Shown here one piece after another: positions 46,316-57,153 of a stretch of 64,000 nucleotides of DNA. Both the position numbers and the translations under genes were made by a program. Within the stretch, counting starts at the first letter, position 1. Every line of letters starts with the position of its first letter. The stretch lies in contig OY728157.1 in assembly GCA_963277665.1 (NCBI GenBank), positions 369,100,067-369,164,066 on the forward strand, given 5' to 3'. The notes below the pieces were generated by a model. The model made no database searches. It was not told the origin of the DNA and saw only the letters and a list, made by a program, of their open reading frames with translations. The DNA is from Viscum album. Lineage: Eukaryota > Streptophyta > Magnoliopsida > Santalales > Viscaceae.

Positions 46316-47776
46316 CTAGTCGAAAAGGCGAGGGTACTTTTGCTTCATTGTTTCCACAGGATCCCAAGTCGTGTCTTCATATTTATGATTCCTCCACAAC
46401 ACTTTCATAAGGTGGGTGGTCTTGTTTCATAGAACCTTGTCTCTACAGTCTAAGATCTCTACTGGATGCTCATCATAAGAAAGGTCATGTTCCAGTTGTA
46501 CCACCTCTGGGTTCAGTACATGCGAAGGGTTGGGTATGTACTTCCTCATGAGAGATACATGGAAGAAATCGTGAACTTGAGCTAGGTTCGGTGGAAGTGC
46601 TAGACGATAGGCCACTACTCCAATGAGATCAAGGATTTCATAGGGGCCAATGTACCTAGGGATGAGCATCCATTTCTTCCCAAACCGCATGACTCTCTTC
46701 CATGGAGAAATTCGAAGGAAGACTTTGTCGCCAACACCAAACTCCAAGTCCCTTCGACGGTTGTCAGTATAGATCTTCTGCCGACTCTGAGCAGCCTTTA
46801 TGTGTTGTTGGATGGCATGAACCGGTTCTGTCATCTCTTGTACAAGATCAGGCCCAAGAAGCTTTATCTCACCAGTTTCATCCCAACAAGTAGGAGTTTT
46901 ACATTGCTTTCCATATAGAGCTTCATAGGGTTCCATCTGAATACTCGAATGGAAGCTGTTGTTATAGGAGAACTCAACTAATGGGAGGTGTTGATCCAAT
47001 CCACCTTTAAATTCCATTGAGCATAATCTCAGCATGTCTTAATGTGTCTGAATAGTCCTTTTAGACTGGCCATCAATTTGAGGATGATAGGTCGTACTAA
47101 ATTTCAATTCAGTATTTTGAGCATGTTGAAGACTTCTCCAGAATTTTGATGTGAATCTTGGATCACGATCAGACACGATGGATAGTGGTACCCCATGTAT
47201 GCTTACCACTTCCTTTACGTATATCTTGGAAAGTTGATCCAGAGATAAATCTTCCCGAATAGAGATAAAATGGGCGGTCTTGGTGAGATGGTCCACAATA
47301 ACCCATATCGCATTGTTTCCATTGGATGTTTTTGGGAGACCAGTTACAAAGTCTATAGTGATATTATCCCACTTCCATACTGGTATGGGTAGTGGTTGTA
47401 ATAACCCCTTAGGAAGTTGTCATTCTTCATTTACTTGCTGACACACCAAGCACCTTGTAGTGTAATCAGCAATCTCCCTCTTCATGTTATCTTACCAATA
47501 ATGATCACGAAGGTCTCTATACATTTTAGTGCTTCCCGGATGTATAGAGAAAGTAGAGCTATGAGCTTCATCCATCAATTCTTTCTTTATATCCAGAATA
47601 GATGGAACATAGAGTCTTGTATGAAATTTCAACACACCTTCTTGATCAATATTGAAATCAGGGAACTTCCCATCCTTTACAGCCTCAAACTTCTCCTACA
47701 GCAAAGGATATTCTTTTTGAGCCTTCTTGATCTTCTCTAGTAATGAAGGTTGAGAAATCATTTGGGATAAGGTTGA
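46316..47776 (-). pseudogene. pol: E4 integrase with chromodomain, inactive
   Basis: Inserts element DNA; the chromodomain targets heterochromatin. HPGSTKMYRDL and TRCLVC (about 47440-47540) form the zinc-binding domain. The core has WDNITIDFVTGLP (first Asp) and SIVSDRDPRF (second Asp). Thirty-five residues later GQSKR stands where the family has GQSER, so the catalytic Glu is Lys. VGDKVFLRISPW, IGPYEILDLIG and VHDFFHVSLMRKYIP follow, then a chromodomain (VEILDCRDKVL to KYPRLFD, about 46319-46455). Stops: one in the zinc region (about 47487), TAA at 47036-47038, and TGA at 46427-46429 where relatives read Arg (VLRNK). Confidence 0.9.
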
Positions 47777-49084
47777 TTATGTCCCTTCCCTTACAATTCC
47801 CATGTCCAGTTTTACTAGATCATTAACCAAGGGATCTCCTAGGATCCTCATTATTTCCAGAACAACAGGGTCTTTCTGGCTTAATGCATCCGCGACTTTT
47901 TTTGCTCTTCCAGGGTGATAATGAATTGAATAATCATAGTCTTTAATAAGATCCAACCATATCCTTTGTCTCATGTTCAATTCTTTCTGTGTGAAAATAT
48001 ACTTTAAACTTTGGTGGTCAGTGTATATATCACATTTCTCCCCATAAAGATAGTGCCTCCATATCTTTAGAGCAAAAACAACTGCCGCTAGCTCTAGATA
48101 ATGCGTAGGATAATTCTGCTCATGAATCTTCAACTATCGAGATGAATAAGCAATTACCATGTCATTTTGCATGAGGATGCACCCAATCCCTTTCAGAGAT
48201 TCATTGCTAAAAATAACGAATCCTTCTCCGATAGAGGGCAGTGTTAACACAGGTGCAATAACCAATCTCTTCTTCAGCTCTTGGAAACATTCCTCGCATT
48301 CCTTTGTCCATATGAACTTAACCCCTTTTCGAGTCAACTTGGTTAGCAGATTAGAAATCCGTGAAAAGTTTTTCACAAACCTCCTATAATATCCTGCTAA
48401 ACCAAGCAAACTATGAATCTCAGTTACTATTGTGGGTTGAGGCCACTCCTCCACAACCATTATCTTTGCAGGGTAAACCGAGATTCCTTCATTGGTTACG
48501 ATGTGCCCCAAGAAATCCACTTGTTGTAACCAAAACTCACACTTGATGAACTTTCCAAAGAGCCTATCCTTCCGCAGTGTTTTTGAAATAACCCTCAGAT
48601 GATCTTCATGCTCCTCACGACTTTTCGAATATATCAAAATATCATCAATAAAAACTACCACAAATTTATCAAGGTAGTCCTTAAAGATTCTATTCATCAA
48701 ATCCATGAAAATAGCAAGAGCATTAGTCATGCTGAAGGGCATAACAGTAAACTCATAATGCCCATATCTTGATCAGAAGTCAGTCTTTTGAATATCTTCC
48801 TTCTTCACCCTCAGTTGATTATAACCATATCGAAGGTCAATATTGGGGAAGAATTGAGCCCCATGAAGTTGGTCAAATAAATCATCAATTCTTGGAAGAG
48901 GGTATCTGTTCTTCACTCTGATTCCGTTCAGTTCTCTATAATCAATGCATAGTCGCATTGATCCATCCTTCTTCTTCACAAAGAGAACTGGTGCTCCCCA
49001 AGGAGACACACTCGGTCGGATAATCCCCTTCTCCAACAAGTCTTGGAGTAGTTTCTTTAACTCTTCTAGCTCCACATTTTCCAT
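47777..49084 (-). pseudogene. pol: E4 reverse transcriptase and RNase H, two stops
   Basis: Fingers and palm: [19 protein letters not shown] and IDYRELN (from 49084), [20 protein letters not shown] (in part), then TGA at 48773-48775 in the phrase [14 protein letters not shown]. The second open segment (48134-48742) has [18 protein letters not shown] with both Asp (48641-48652), FLGHIV and [15 protein letters not shown]. RNase H begins [14 protein letters not shown], where the first catalytic Asp is Asn, then a TAG at 48134-48136 (SSR-stop-LKIHE, relatives Gln). The rest is open: [11 protein letters not shown] keeps Glu, [10 protein letters not shown] keeps Asp, and [14 protein letters not shown] ends it. 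Otherwise full length. Confidence 0.92.
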
Positions 49085-49650
49085 TCTATACGGAGTCTTT
49101 GATATCGGTTGAGACCCAGGTACAAGTTCAATGGAGAACTCTACCTCTCATTCTGGGGGAGGTCCAGGTAACTCCTCAGGAAATACATCCATGTATTCCT
49201 AAACAATCGGAACATGTTCTATTTGTATGCTCCCTTTTCCTTCTTCATCATCACCGATTAACTCCATAAAGAAATCTATAGGAGGTGCTTCTAGATAGGG
49301 ATCAGTTCGGGATATCTCTCCTTGGAAGATAAATGTAGGTCATTTATTCAAGAATACTGAGATTTCCTTACTTCTGCATTTGATCTTAGCATTATACTTT
49401 GAGAGCCAGTCTATCCCTAGTATAACGTCGAATTCCAACATGGGAATGACTACTAGATTTGCGATAAGATTGTGCTCACTAAAGTAAACACTAGAGTCTC
49501 TAAACACTGTTGATGCATGGATAATCCCACTTGGAGTCTTGACTGATAACTCTCCCTCAAGCAGTTCAGGGATTGATTATATATTTTTTGCAAGCTTGGA
49601 GGAAATAAAGGAATGCGTAGAACCAGAATCAAATAAAGTACTTGCTAGTT
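49085..49650 (-). pseudogene. E4 aspartic protease, broken late
   Basis: Follows the nucleocapsid in the same frame. The active site LFDSGSTHSFIS is intact (about 49604-49636), then the frame stops at 49577. After a shift, VVIPMLEFDVILGIDWLSKY (about 49390-49450, in part) gives the conserved later strands, and DVFPEELPGPPPE leads to the reverse transcriptase. Catalysis could have been lost through the frame break rather than at the active site. Confidence 0.8.
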
Positions 49651-50808
49651 TTGAGAGGAAAACAAGAGTACCTGCTACCACATCATTCGGAGCTTCAACT
49701 TCAGTTGTTGTGATAGCAAAAGCACGACCTTGCTCCCTTGGCCTTTGCTGAGGTTGATGGTGATTCCCCTCCACCGCCCTCGGATTTGGACAGTGATTAT
49801 CAAAGTGCCCTAGCTGTCCACACTTGAAGCATTTGACTTCGGGTAGGTCTAGAACCATCTTTCCTCTGTCGTTAGTGTTGGGAAGTTGAGGCTTCACATC
49901 ACTACGACAATTCCGAGAAATATGGCCTTCTTTTCCACACCTCTAGAACTTAACACTTCCGATCAAGCAGTTCCCCGAATGCTTCTTCCCACATTTATTG
50001 CATGTTGCATGTTGCATATGCTTTCCACCTCTTTCCTGATCAAAAGTCTTCCCTAGACTGGGCTCCAACAATCTCTTCTTTTCATTTGATTTATGTGACC
50101 AATGTGTCTCACCAAACTCTAGCTCGACATTCATTTCACTCTGCACGATCTCCTCATAGCTATCGTAGTCCCGGTTGGCTAGATTCTTCCGCAGATGAGG
50201 TCTCAGTCCACCGAAAAATCTGCAACCTTCCCACTTGGATCCATGACAAAGCTAGAGGTATATCATGAAAGTCGGGTGAAGTTCATCTCATAGATTCTGA
50301 TAGATTCATTATCCTTCTACTTCAGCTCAAGAAACTCTTTCTCCATTCTCGTTATCATGGAATGAGGGAAATACTTATTAAAGAATATTCCCCAGAACTC
50401 TTCCCACTCCATAGATTCCATCTCTCCTCGTGGCTTACTGTTTTTGATCAGTGACCACCACTGATCATCTTCTCCCTCTAGGCGGTAAACAACATGGGTG
50501 ACTTTTTCTTGTTCCGAACAATGAAGTACAGAAAAGATATTTTCAATGGTGCTTATACATTGTTCCGCAACCAATGGGTCAGTACATCCACTGAATTTTG
50601 GTGGTCATTGACGCATAAAGGACTCAACAGAATTTTGTTCCCTTCATGGTGAGATCGGCCTCTCAGCTTGATTCAAGTTATTACTCATAACTTGAGTCAC
50701 TTGGTTCATCATTTGCTTGAATGTTTCCATTCTGGCTTCCATCAGAGGGCCGTCAGCACATGGTGCATTGTGGTCACCATCTGCACGGTTCCTCCTATTG
50801 CCCGCCAT
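49651..50808 (-). pseudogene. gag: E4 gag (capsid and nucleocapsid), broken
   Basis: Starts at ATG 50808 (MAGNRRNRADGD), chosen because E1 gag starts the same way. The capsid segment at 50317-50574 includes VVYRLEGEDDQWW and EFWGIFFNKYFPHS. Zinc knuckles follow: CNKCGKKHSGNC (about 49975-50010), RCGKEGHISRNC after a TAG, and CFKCGQLGHFDNHC (49790-49831), the last with a complete CCHC set. Stops: TGA in PISP-stop-REQ, TGA at 50605-50607 (MRQ-stop-PPKF, relatives Arg), TAG after FLELK, plus a frameshift near 50230-50290. Confidence 0.9.
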
Positions 50809-51225
50809 TTTCTAAAAGAATAAAACCTTAGTGAGAAACTTATTTCATTTATGAATCTTTTAACTAAGACTTCATGCTTAGAAAATTACACTTCTCTATA
50901 ATTCCTCCATAATGATTCATAAAAAGCTTGTGATTAAACAAACATATCCCCCAGGAGTTTCGTAACCAAGAGTGCAGCAAGGCCCGTTATCGTGCACCAG
51001 TTCCCATTTGAGTCTAGATCAAAGCATTGTTTTCGGGTTTTACCCCTATGTACATTTTTTCCAGAGTCTCCTCCACCTACTCGTATCCAGACAGGGATTT
51101 ATTTGTTTGATAAACCACTTACTCAATACTTACCAAAATACCAGAAAGTTTTCCTATATTTAAACTTTTCTATAGGGTTCTTCCTAAAGTTTTTATATCC
51201 TAATTTCCACAAATAACTAAACCAT
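50809..51225 (-). other. E4 leader with segment conserved in E1
   Basis: Untranslated region between primer site and gag. The block at about 50950-51140 matches the E1 leader (3700-3870) on both strands: sense GKTRK and LDSNGNWC, antisense CFRVLPL and PESPPPT. Confidence 0.55.
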
Positions 51226-51237
51226 CCTCTGATACCA
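51226..51237 (-). other. E4 primer-binding site (initiator Met tRNA)
   Basis: TGGTATCAGAGG on the minus strand, two bases after the LTR end. It fits the 3' end of plant initiator methionine tRNA, the usual primer for gypsy elements. Confidence 0.92.
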
Positions 51238-52824
51238 ACTATTACATCCCACCTTTTTATAACATAAAATTTCATTACGTTACACAAAACTGAGGATCTT
51301 TAAGTTTTAGTATCTTGGAAACCAGGAACATAATACATGAAAACAACATAAAAAATTATTCTTAAACACTTGAAAGGATTATCCTTAAGTTCATCCTAGG
51401 TTCATTACTGTATCTCATAACCTGGGGACATACATCAAAAGAAAGGGTGAGCAGAAGGCCTAGTAAGGGAAACAAGAGAAACATTTAACATGTGAACTTG
51501 AGATACATCAACTATGACATGAAAAAGAACTTTAAGGCATGATAAAGAAATCATGTTGCATATCATAATAAAAATAACATTTTTCATAACTCTAAGATGT
51601 GGCTACATCATTTAACATAGAAAATCATGAACATATCACAAAGGTCCATCCCCAAGGTTTCATTGGAAAATTACCAAGGTTATTCACCAAGATATCGTGA
51701 AAATGTTAATCTCTAGTGGTTACATCATTACCCAATGCATTAGAGCGCTATCAAGGCGCACCCTTAAATTTGACTTTATTATAATGTGATACACATATAT
51801 CATCATCAAACATTTCATAAATAACCCATATATCATAAAATAAATGGGTTTCATTTCATAATCATAACGTTTTAAAAAAACTGCTTTAAGGACATGATCT
51901 TTACGTCACTTTAAACCCACGGAAGGGGAGAGCGGGTCTCATGTATGTAAATCCCAGAATTTAAAATAGAACATTTTGATATATATATATGTGAATACCC
52001 TTTTATAAATAAGATCTTTGAGTATTCACTTTATATCATAAAATAATTTTGAGAAAAGAGAGCGGCATTTTGAGATGAAAATTATGCAGCATAACGGCTA
52101 TGTTTCGGGTTTTTAGAAAACATTGAAAAGAGAGGGGACATGGGTCAAACATTCATAAATGACCCATAAAACAGTAGAGGGACTGAATAAGAAGGACATA
52201 TGAACATGGTAATGAAATTTTAAGGACATACAATTTGAAATGAAAAAAATGGAAGGAATACAAAAATTAGATTTCTCTTATGAAAGTTCGGCAGCCTAAC
52301 GGCGTTACTTAAACTTCAACAAAAAAGATTTGAAAAGATAAAATATGGTATATCATCATGTGAACATAAGAGTTCAGTATTATAGATATAGAGATCATAC
52401 CCCAACATAATTAAAAAGAAACTTTAAAGAATTGACATGAAAGTAGAACTTTGAAAAGAATGAGAAGGGTGAAAGAATCCCCTTAAAAATTCGGCTGCCT
52501 AACGGTGCCACTTAAACATTTTTAAAACGAATTGATGAGAGCAAGATGGGCTCTCTCATCATATGAACATGAAAAGGGAATTAATATTTATATATAATAA
52601 CATCATCTAACATAATAACATGGAGTATAAAAGAAATGACATAAAAAAATATTACTTGAAAATGAAGAGAGAGGTCGGATCCCTTACCTTAAAACGCAAC
52701 TCTTAAAACTCAGTGGTTTGGAACTTGAGGGCTTGGGGTAACCTTTGTAGGACTAATTGGGAGGTAAGGAGACCAGAAATTTTTTGAGTATGGTTTTTGA
52801 TTCGAATGTATGAGAGGAGGGATT

Positions 52825-52835
52825 GGTATTTATAG
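52825..52835 (-). promoter_or_regulatory. Probable E4 LTR core promoter
   Basis: CTATAAATACC on the minus strand, about 1.16 kb into the 5' LTR. This is the copy that would drive the element; the 3' LTR copy has lost it (TATCAATACC). Confidence 0.6.
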
Positions 52836-53637
52836 GTAAAGTGAGGGGACAAGGCATTAATGGCCAAGGGACACCTCATTGGTGGTTTTGGAAAAACCAT
52901 GGGCTTGCCCATGGTATTTGCCCATGGTATTGGCCACTTGAGACTCCTCACACAATAATTCATCCCCTTTAGTCGACCATCCCTTAAAATATCTCATGAC
53001 ATCATCATGACACAGTTATGATGTCATTTAACATACCGAAACCCTAAAACTGCATTTTTACTATTCACTGAAAAATTCATCTTTCTCAGAAAAATCCCAA
53101 AAAATTACCATAACATAATATCAATTCTCTGAGTTCAAAAATAAATTCCATTTTATATAAAAAAATTTCTATATATTTTTAATTAAATTTTTAAATAAAA
53201 AACACTATTCACCTGAAAAAACTAATACTTGTTTAATAATTTATGAAACTGTTATTTAACCATTTTATTGAATCACATTACTTAATCAAGGTGTCTAAAT
53301 TATATTAAAACTTTCTTTAAGTGAGATTACTAATCCATTTGGTCACATTACTAATCCTAATCATGAAATCACTATTCATAATTTACTATTCATCAAAAAT
53401 TAAGTTGATCTTATTAGACTCCAAATTCCTTACTGAACACATTTGCAGAAGACCATTTTTTGAAAATCATTACACATCATTAATTATTTAAGGTTTACAT
53501 AAATATTTTAAAATATCCCTTTTTCCAAAATTCATCAATAAAATACATCCTAAAATTATCCAGACATTTGAAATTTCACAAACATCACCAATGGAAGAAA
53601 TCTCAATTTATTCATCCCAAAGGATTACACAAAGAAG

Positions 53638-53925
53638 CTACGGTCTCGTCACAGAGCCCCTTATAACACCAGCATATGACCTAAGTGTAAGGTGTGATAT
53701 GGTGAGAGAATCTGAGGGAGGCTCAAATAACATTTCCCTAGTAATACTCTCTACTAACTTGAACTTCTCCGACAGGCGTTTCCGTTCAAGCTTGACACGC
53801 TGGAGTTCGGCTTGGGCTTGGTCCAAAGTGAAGCCCAAAGATTCCACCTCTTTCCCAAGCTCTAGTAAGTGGTCTTCATAAGGTTCGACTCTACTGGATG
53901 AAGCCATCAACTCCTCTTTCTGCAT
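53638..53925 (-). CDS. U3-encoded small ORF, intact copy (95 residues, unknown)
   Basis: Complete frame from ATG 53925 to TAG 53638-53640 within the U3 part of the E4 5' LTR. Residues about 1-20 are polar (MQKEELMASSSR). Residues about 21-65 are rich in Leu, Glu, Lys and Gln with a heptad-like pattern (LLELGKEVESLG, QAQAELQRVKLERKRL) and may form a coiled coil. The C-terminus is conserved (LTLRSYAGVIRG, then VTRP). No signal peptide, membrane segment or known domain is seen. Relatives exist in the E4 3' LTR (one stop) and both E1 LTRs (decayed). Differences from E1 in the last 16 codons are mostly at third positions. It could be an accessory protein gene; it could also be a chance frame conserved with U3 regulatory DNA. 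Confidence 0.45.
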   Translation of the reverse strand: MQKEELMASSSRVEPYEDHLLELGKEVESLGFTLDQAQAELQRVKLERKRLSEKFKLVESITREMLFEPPSDSLTISHLTLRSYAGVIRGSVTRP

Positions 53926-53996
53926 TAACCATTAACATCTCTAGTAAATCGTTAATAGTAAGTTAATATACTATTTAAAAAGTTTGGGTCGTTAAA

Positions 53997-54001
53997 TTTA
54001 T
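53997..54001. repeat. Target-site duplication of E4, right
   Basis: TTTAT, identical to 43512-43516. Confidence 0.85.
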
Positions 54002-54903
54002 TTCCAGATTTGAAGTCTCCCTTTTGAGAAATGTTTTTCTAAGGCTTTTTTGAGTTTCAAACCTCACTTTCATCGCCATCGAACATCCTCAAGCACCGAG
54101 AGGTTATGTTCCCAACTATACCACAAAAAAATTCCAAGGGTAGATTTCTATCAAATATCCATTTTCCACTCTTGAATTTCTTAGAAAATAGAGAAATAAG
54201 TTCATCTTACTCAATAACTTTGTTAGCACAATCTTCTAAAATATCATGTTTTTCATGGATTTTAATTTCATCTCTTTGATAACATGAAATGTTGCATCCC
54301 CTAGTTTGAAACACATTTTGTAGGCTACCAAAATACTCAACAGATCATCTAATTAATGTTTTTAAAGATCTCTTTCCTCCAGGACTGACACTTTTGGATT
54401 ATAAAGAGGTGGAATTTTTCTCAAGATTTTCATTACAATGTAAATGTATTTTATTTCATACCTAATACCTTGAATTTCTCCTATAACTTCAATAATTTAA
54501 CTAAAAAAGGTATCTTAATTTTCATTGGGATAAATATTTATATCATCAAACCTATTGTGAACAAATTTATGTTTAGCCTCACTCACTTTTTATCTCCTTC
54601 GTATATATTTTCTATCTTTTCCCAGATAGACTTGGACGAAGTGCAGCTCATCACCTTTCAAAACATTTTATCAGACAGAGCTGTAGTGAGGGAATTTCTC
54701 ACATTAGTATCTACATCCGGAATTTTTCTAACTATATCAGTCATAGAAATCCTTATTGGATTAGTGACATGTATTCCTTATGAAGTTGGAAAAATGACCT
54801 ACATTACAAGATATATTAGATGAGATCTCATCCTGTTCTTCTGTATCTGAAAGTTACATCCATGAAAATTGGGAACTACCCTGATATTAATTTTATCCTC
54901 CAT
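54002..54903 (-). pseudogene. gag: E5 gag, 5' part
   Basis: Copia gag starting at ATG 54903 (MEDKINIRVVPNFHGCNF), a start typical of copia gag. The UBN2-type capsid region follows: NSLTTALSDKMF and KVMSCTSSKSIWEKIENIYEG (in part, about 54600-54680), then FLVKLLKL. A decayed zinc knuckle (FFCGIVGNITSRC, about 54090-54130) has lost its first Cys and its His. E4 then interrupts the gene at 54001. Confidence 0.8.
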
Positions 54904-54943
54904 GACAGCAATAAAGGATAGATTTAACACCATTAACTTTTAT

Positions 54944-54955
54944 GATTTGATATCA
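54944..54955 (-). other. E5 primer-binding site, decayed
   Basis: TGATATCAAATC on the minus strand directly at the LTR end, matching TGGTATCAGAGC at 9 of 12 positions, all three differences being G>A or C>T type. Confidence 0.65.
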
Positions 54956-56557
54956 CTTGAAGAACCAAGAAACACCCTGAGAGGGGAAGGGTGAATCAGG
55001 GTGTCAATTTTTTCTTCAAAAGTGATGGATTGTGTTCCCATATTGGTAGTAACCTGTTAAACCCATCTGATGAGAATGAGTAGTAAACAAACAATCACAT
55101 TCAAAGAGTCAACATACCACTTTTATATGGTTCATCCCTAAGGGATAATCTAAGGAGAATATGATAACAGTGTGTTGCTCATACCAAAATCCACTCAAAT
55201 ACATTAGTGTGGAGTACAAAATATTGGACATAATCACACTACGCCATACACACTATCTTTATAATATTTTAAAGATAGCTTACTACATCCCTTTAAACAC
55301 TTCCAATGTCTCCCCCTATCTCACTAACTTGAGAGATATCCACACACAATTTAAGTAATTATAGGTCCCTTTATTTTAATTAAATCATACATCCTCAATG
55401 TTATATAGATTTTATTTTTATATCCCACTTTTACCTATAGATGAAATATACTCTTCCACACACTATTAGTTAATGAAATATTCCTCTGTGAACTAGCCTT
55501 CTTCCTCTGTGAACTGTGTTACACTTCATAACATGTGTTCTTCATGGATGACCTCTTCCTCTAAAGACTGACTCCACTTCCATGGACCTTATCTCTTTCT
55601 ATGGACATATTCTTCTCTTGTGGACCAACTTCCTCCACTGACCCTCCCTACTTCGTGGATTGTTTCTCTTATGTGGACTACCTCTATTTCCACATATTGT
55701 CTCTCCATATGTGAGATGATACATTTTCCATGAACCTACTCCTCCTACATGGATCCTTCTTCCTTTACAAGTTATAGAGAATAAAAAATCTCTTCCAAAA
55801 ACCACCCTTGCAGACCACTCCTCCTTTCAAGTAATCCTCCTCACAAACTTGTTCTCGTTCACAAAGTTGTCTTCCCGTGAACCACTATACACTTCACTGA
55901 ATTTCTCTAGGATTTTTAATAAAAACTATCTATGTAATGAAGGGATTAGTGAACCATTCATAATCAAATATTTCTAAAAATATCACTAATCCATTTTATA
56001 TAAACATTAGATGTGGTATAGCCTTCACCATGTACTTCTCCTTCCGTGAACCGTTCTCCATATGCGGTCAGTGTACCGACACTCTTACATTGTAGTGACT
56101 AGTCTCTTACATGAATAGATATCACCCTCTTAGCTATAATTTTTGTGCCTCAATTGAACTATTTTCCTCTCATTAATTGTAAGGCTCCCATGAACCAAAT
56201 CCCCTATGTGGTCTGCATACCTTGCTTTGTGGTCCGCATAACACTGATATATGGAAGGTTTTACATTACCATTTTTTTAATGTCATTCTGCATAACCCCT
56301 ATGTGGTCCATGAAATATCCTTTATGGTTTGTGAACTATGTACTCCTATTCAGAAAATATTTCTTTTCCAAAAACAATCTCCCGATTTTGAGGCCCAAAA
56401 ATTTGGCAAACACCAGGAAACAATTCCACCTTAAATACCTTCTTTGGAATGTACTATAAAGTCACTTGACTTGAAAACTACTTGATCAACCCAATTTGGA
56501 TTGAAAAAAACACAAAACATACTCCATTTCCATCCAATAAAACCCTTGGTTCCAACA
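54956..56557 (-). repeat. E5 5' LTR
   Basis: Starts TGTTGGAACCAAGG on the minus strand (56557 downward). Aligns with 37070-38673. It carries the same array of TGGACC/TGAACT-like phrases (about 55480-55880). The hairpin found in the 3' LTR is decayed here (near 56233-56255). Confidence 0.82.
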
Positions 56558-56562
56558 ATAAC
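56558..56562. repeat. Possible E5 target-site duplication, right
   Basis: ATAAC, against ATAAG at 37064-37068. Confidence 0.4.
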
Positions 56563-57140
56563 ATTCATCTTCATGTATTCTCTATGATACTAATTCAACA
56601 ACACACCCGTAAGAACACACCAAAACCACATTGATCTGGGTACAAGGCCTTATAAACCTCGTCTAGAAAAATGAGATATCCTTAATCCACACTGACCCCC
56701 AATTAAAATCCCACATTTATCCTTAATTAGTCTAATTTAGACATATATCCACCAAAATATAACACCCTAATTTAAATACATAACACTAAAAGAATGTTCC
56801 ATCAACAAGAAGGAAACCTAAGGAATAACACCAAGAGCTCGATGTCAGCTAAAAACATAATGGGGAGAAAGGTATAAACACCGAGTAAACACATCATCGG
56901 ATCTCACCACACTATTAATAGTCTAACACCTACATAATCTACACATACCCTAAAATCAAAATGAGGCATAATAGGGACCGGGCAAAAGAATTCAAGTCTA
57001 TCTATCACTAGAATAGAAAATAGAGGACATAGAACAATAACATGACCACACTAATCAATTAAATGAATAAATCATGTTATAAAAATCCTTAAAATAGAAT
57101 AATAAAAGTCAAAAAAAAAAATTGAAAATTTTTTTTTATA
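56563..57140 (-). other. Non-coding interior of an older LTR element
   Basis: Lies between copia E5 and a primer-site-like sequence, so on the minus strand it would be the leader of the element E5 landed in. No reading frame or domain is recognised. Confidence 0.35.
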
Positions 57141-57153
57141 GGCTTTGATACCA
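57141..57153 (-). other. Primer-binding-site-like sequence of an older element
   Basis: TGGTATCAAAGCC on the minus strand matches the initiator-Met primer site except for one G>A. A sequence resembling an LTR end (CCCTTAATAAT) directly precedes it. Confidence 0.6.

Larger units (their letters stand above)
43517..53996 (-). mobile_element. E4: full-length Ty3/gypsy chromovirus, Tekay/Del-like
   Basis: The youngest and most complete element: 10,480 bases, LTRs of 2751 and 2757 bases, perfect TTTAT duplication, intact primer site and polypurine tract, and gag, protease, reverse transcriptase, RNase H, integrase and chromodomain in order on the minus strand. About 19 differences in the first 245 LTR bases (roughly 8%) indicate an age of some million years. 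Coding regions carry few stops, most explicable as C>T decay, plus lost catalytic residues. It is nested in the gag gene of copia E5. Confidence 0.95.
51240..53996 (-). repeat. E4 5' LTR
   Basis: Starts TTTAACGACCC and ends GATGTAATA on the minus strand. Same parts as the 3' LTR: small ORF (53638-53925), intact TATA box (52825-52835), donor-like AAGGTAAGGG (52681-52690) and three U5 modules ending near 52505, 52302 and 52097. Confidence 0.92.
37069..56557 (-). mobile_element. E5: Ty1/copia retrotransposon, split by E4
   Basis: Minus-strand copia element with LTRs of about 1.6 kb and the domain order gag, protease, integrase, reverse transcriptase, RNase H, which is diagnostic for copia. Gypsy element E4 sits inside its gag gene with TTTAT duplications. 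Without E4 the copia element is about 9.0 kb. All genes carry stops and frameshifts, but the reverse transcriptase catalytic motif YVDD is intact. Confidence 0.9.

Noticed and set aside
50002..50268. Plus-strand open frames opposite E4 gag
   Set aside because: They are antisense shadows of gag, whose zinc knuckles and start are on the minus strand.
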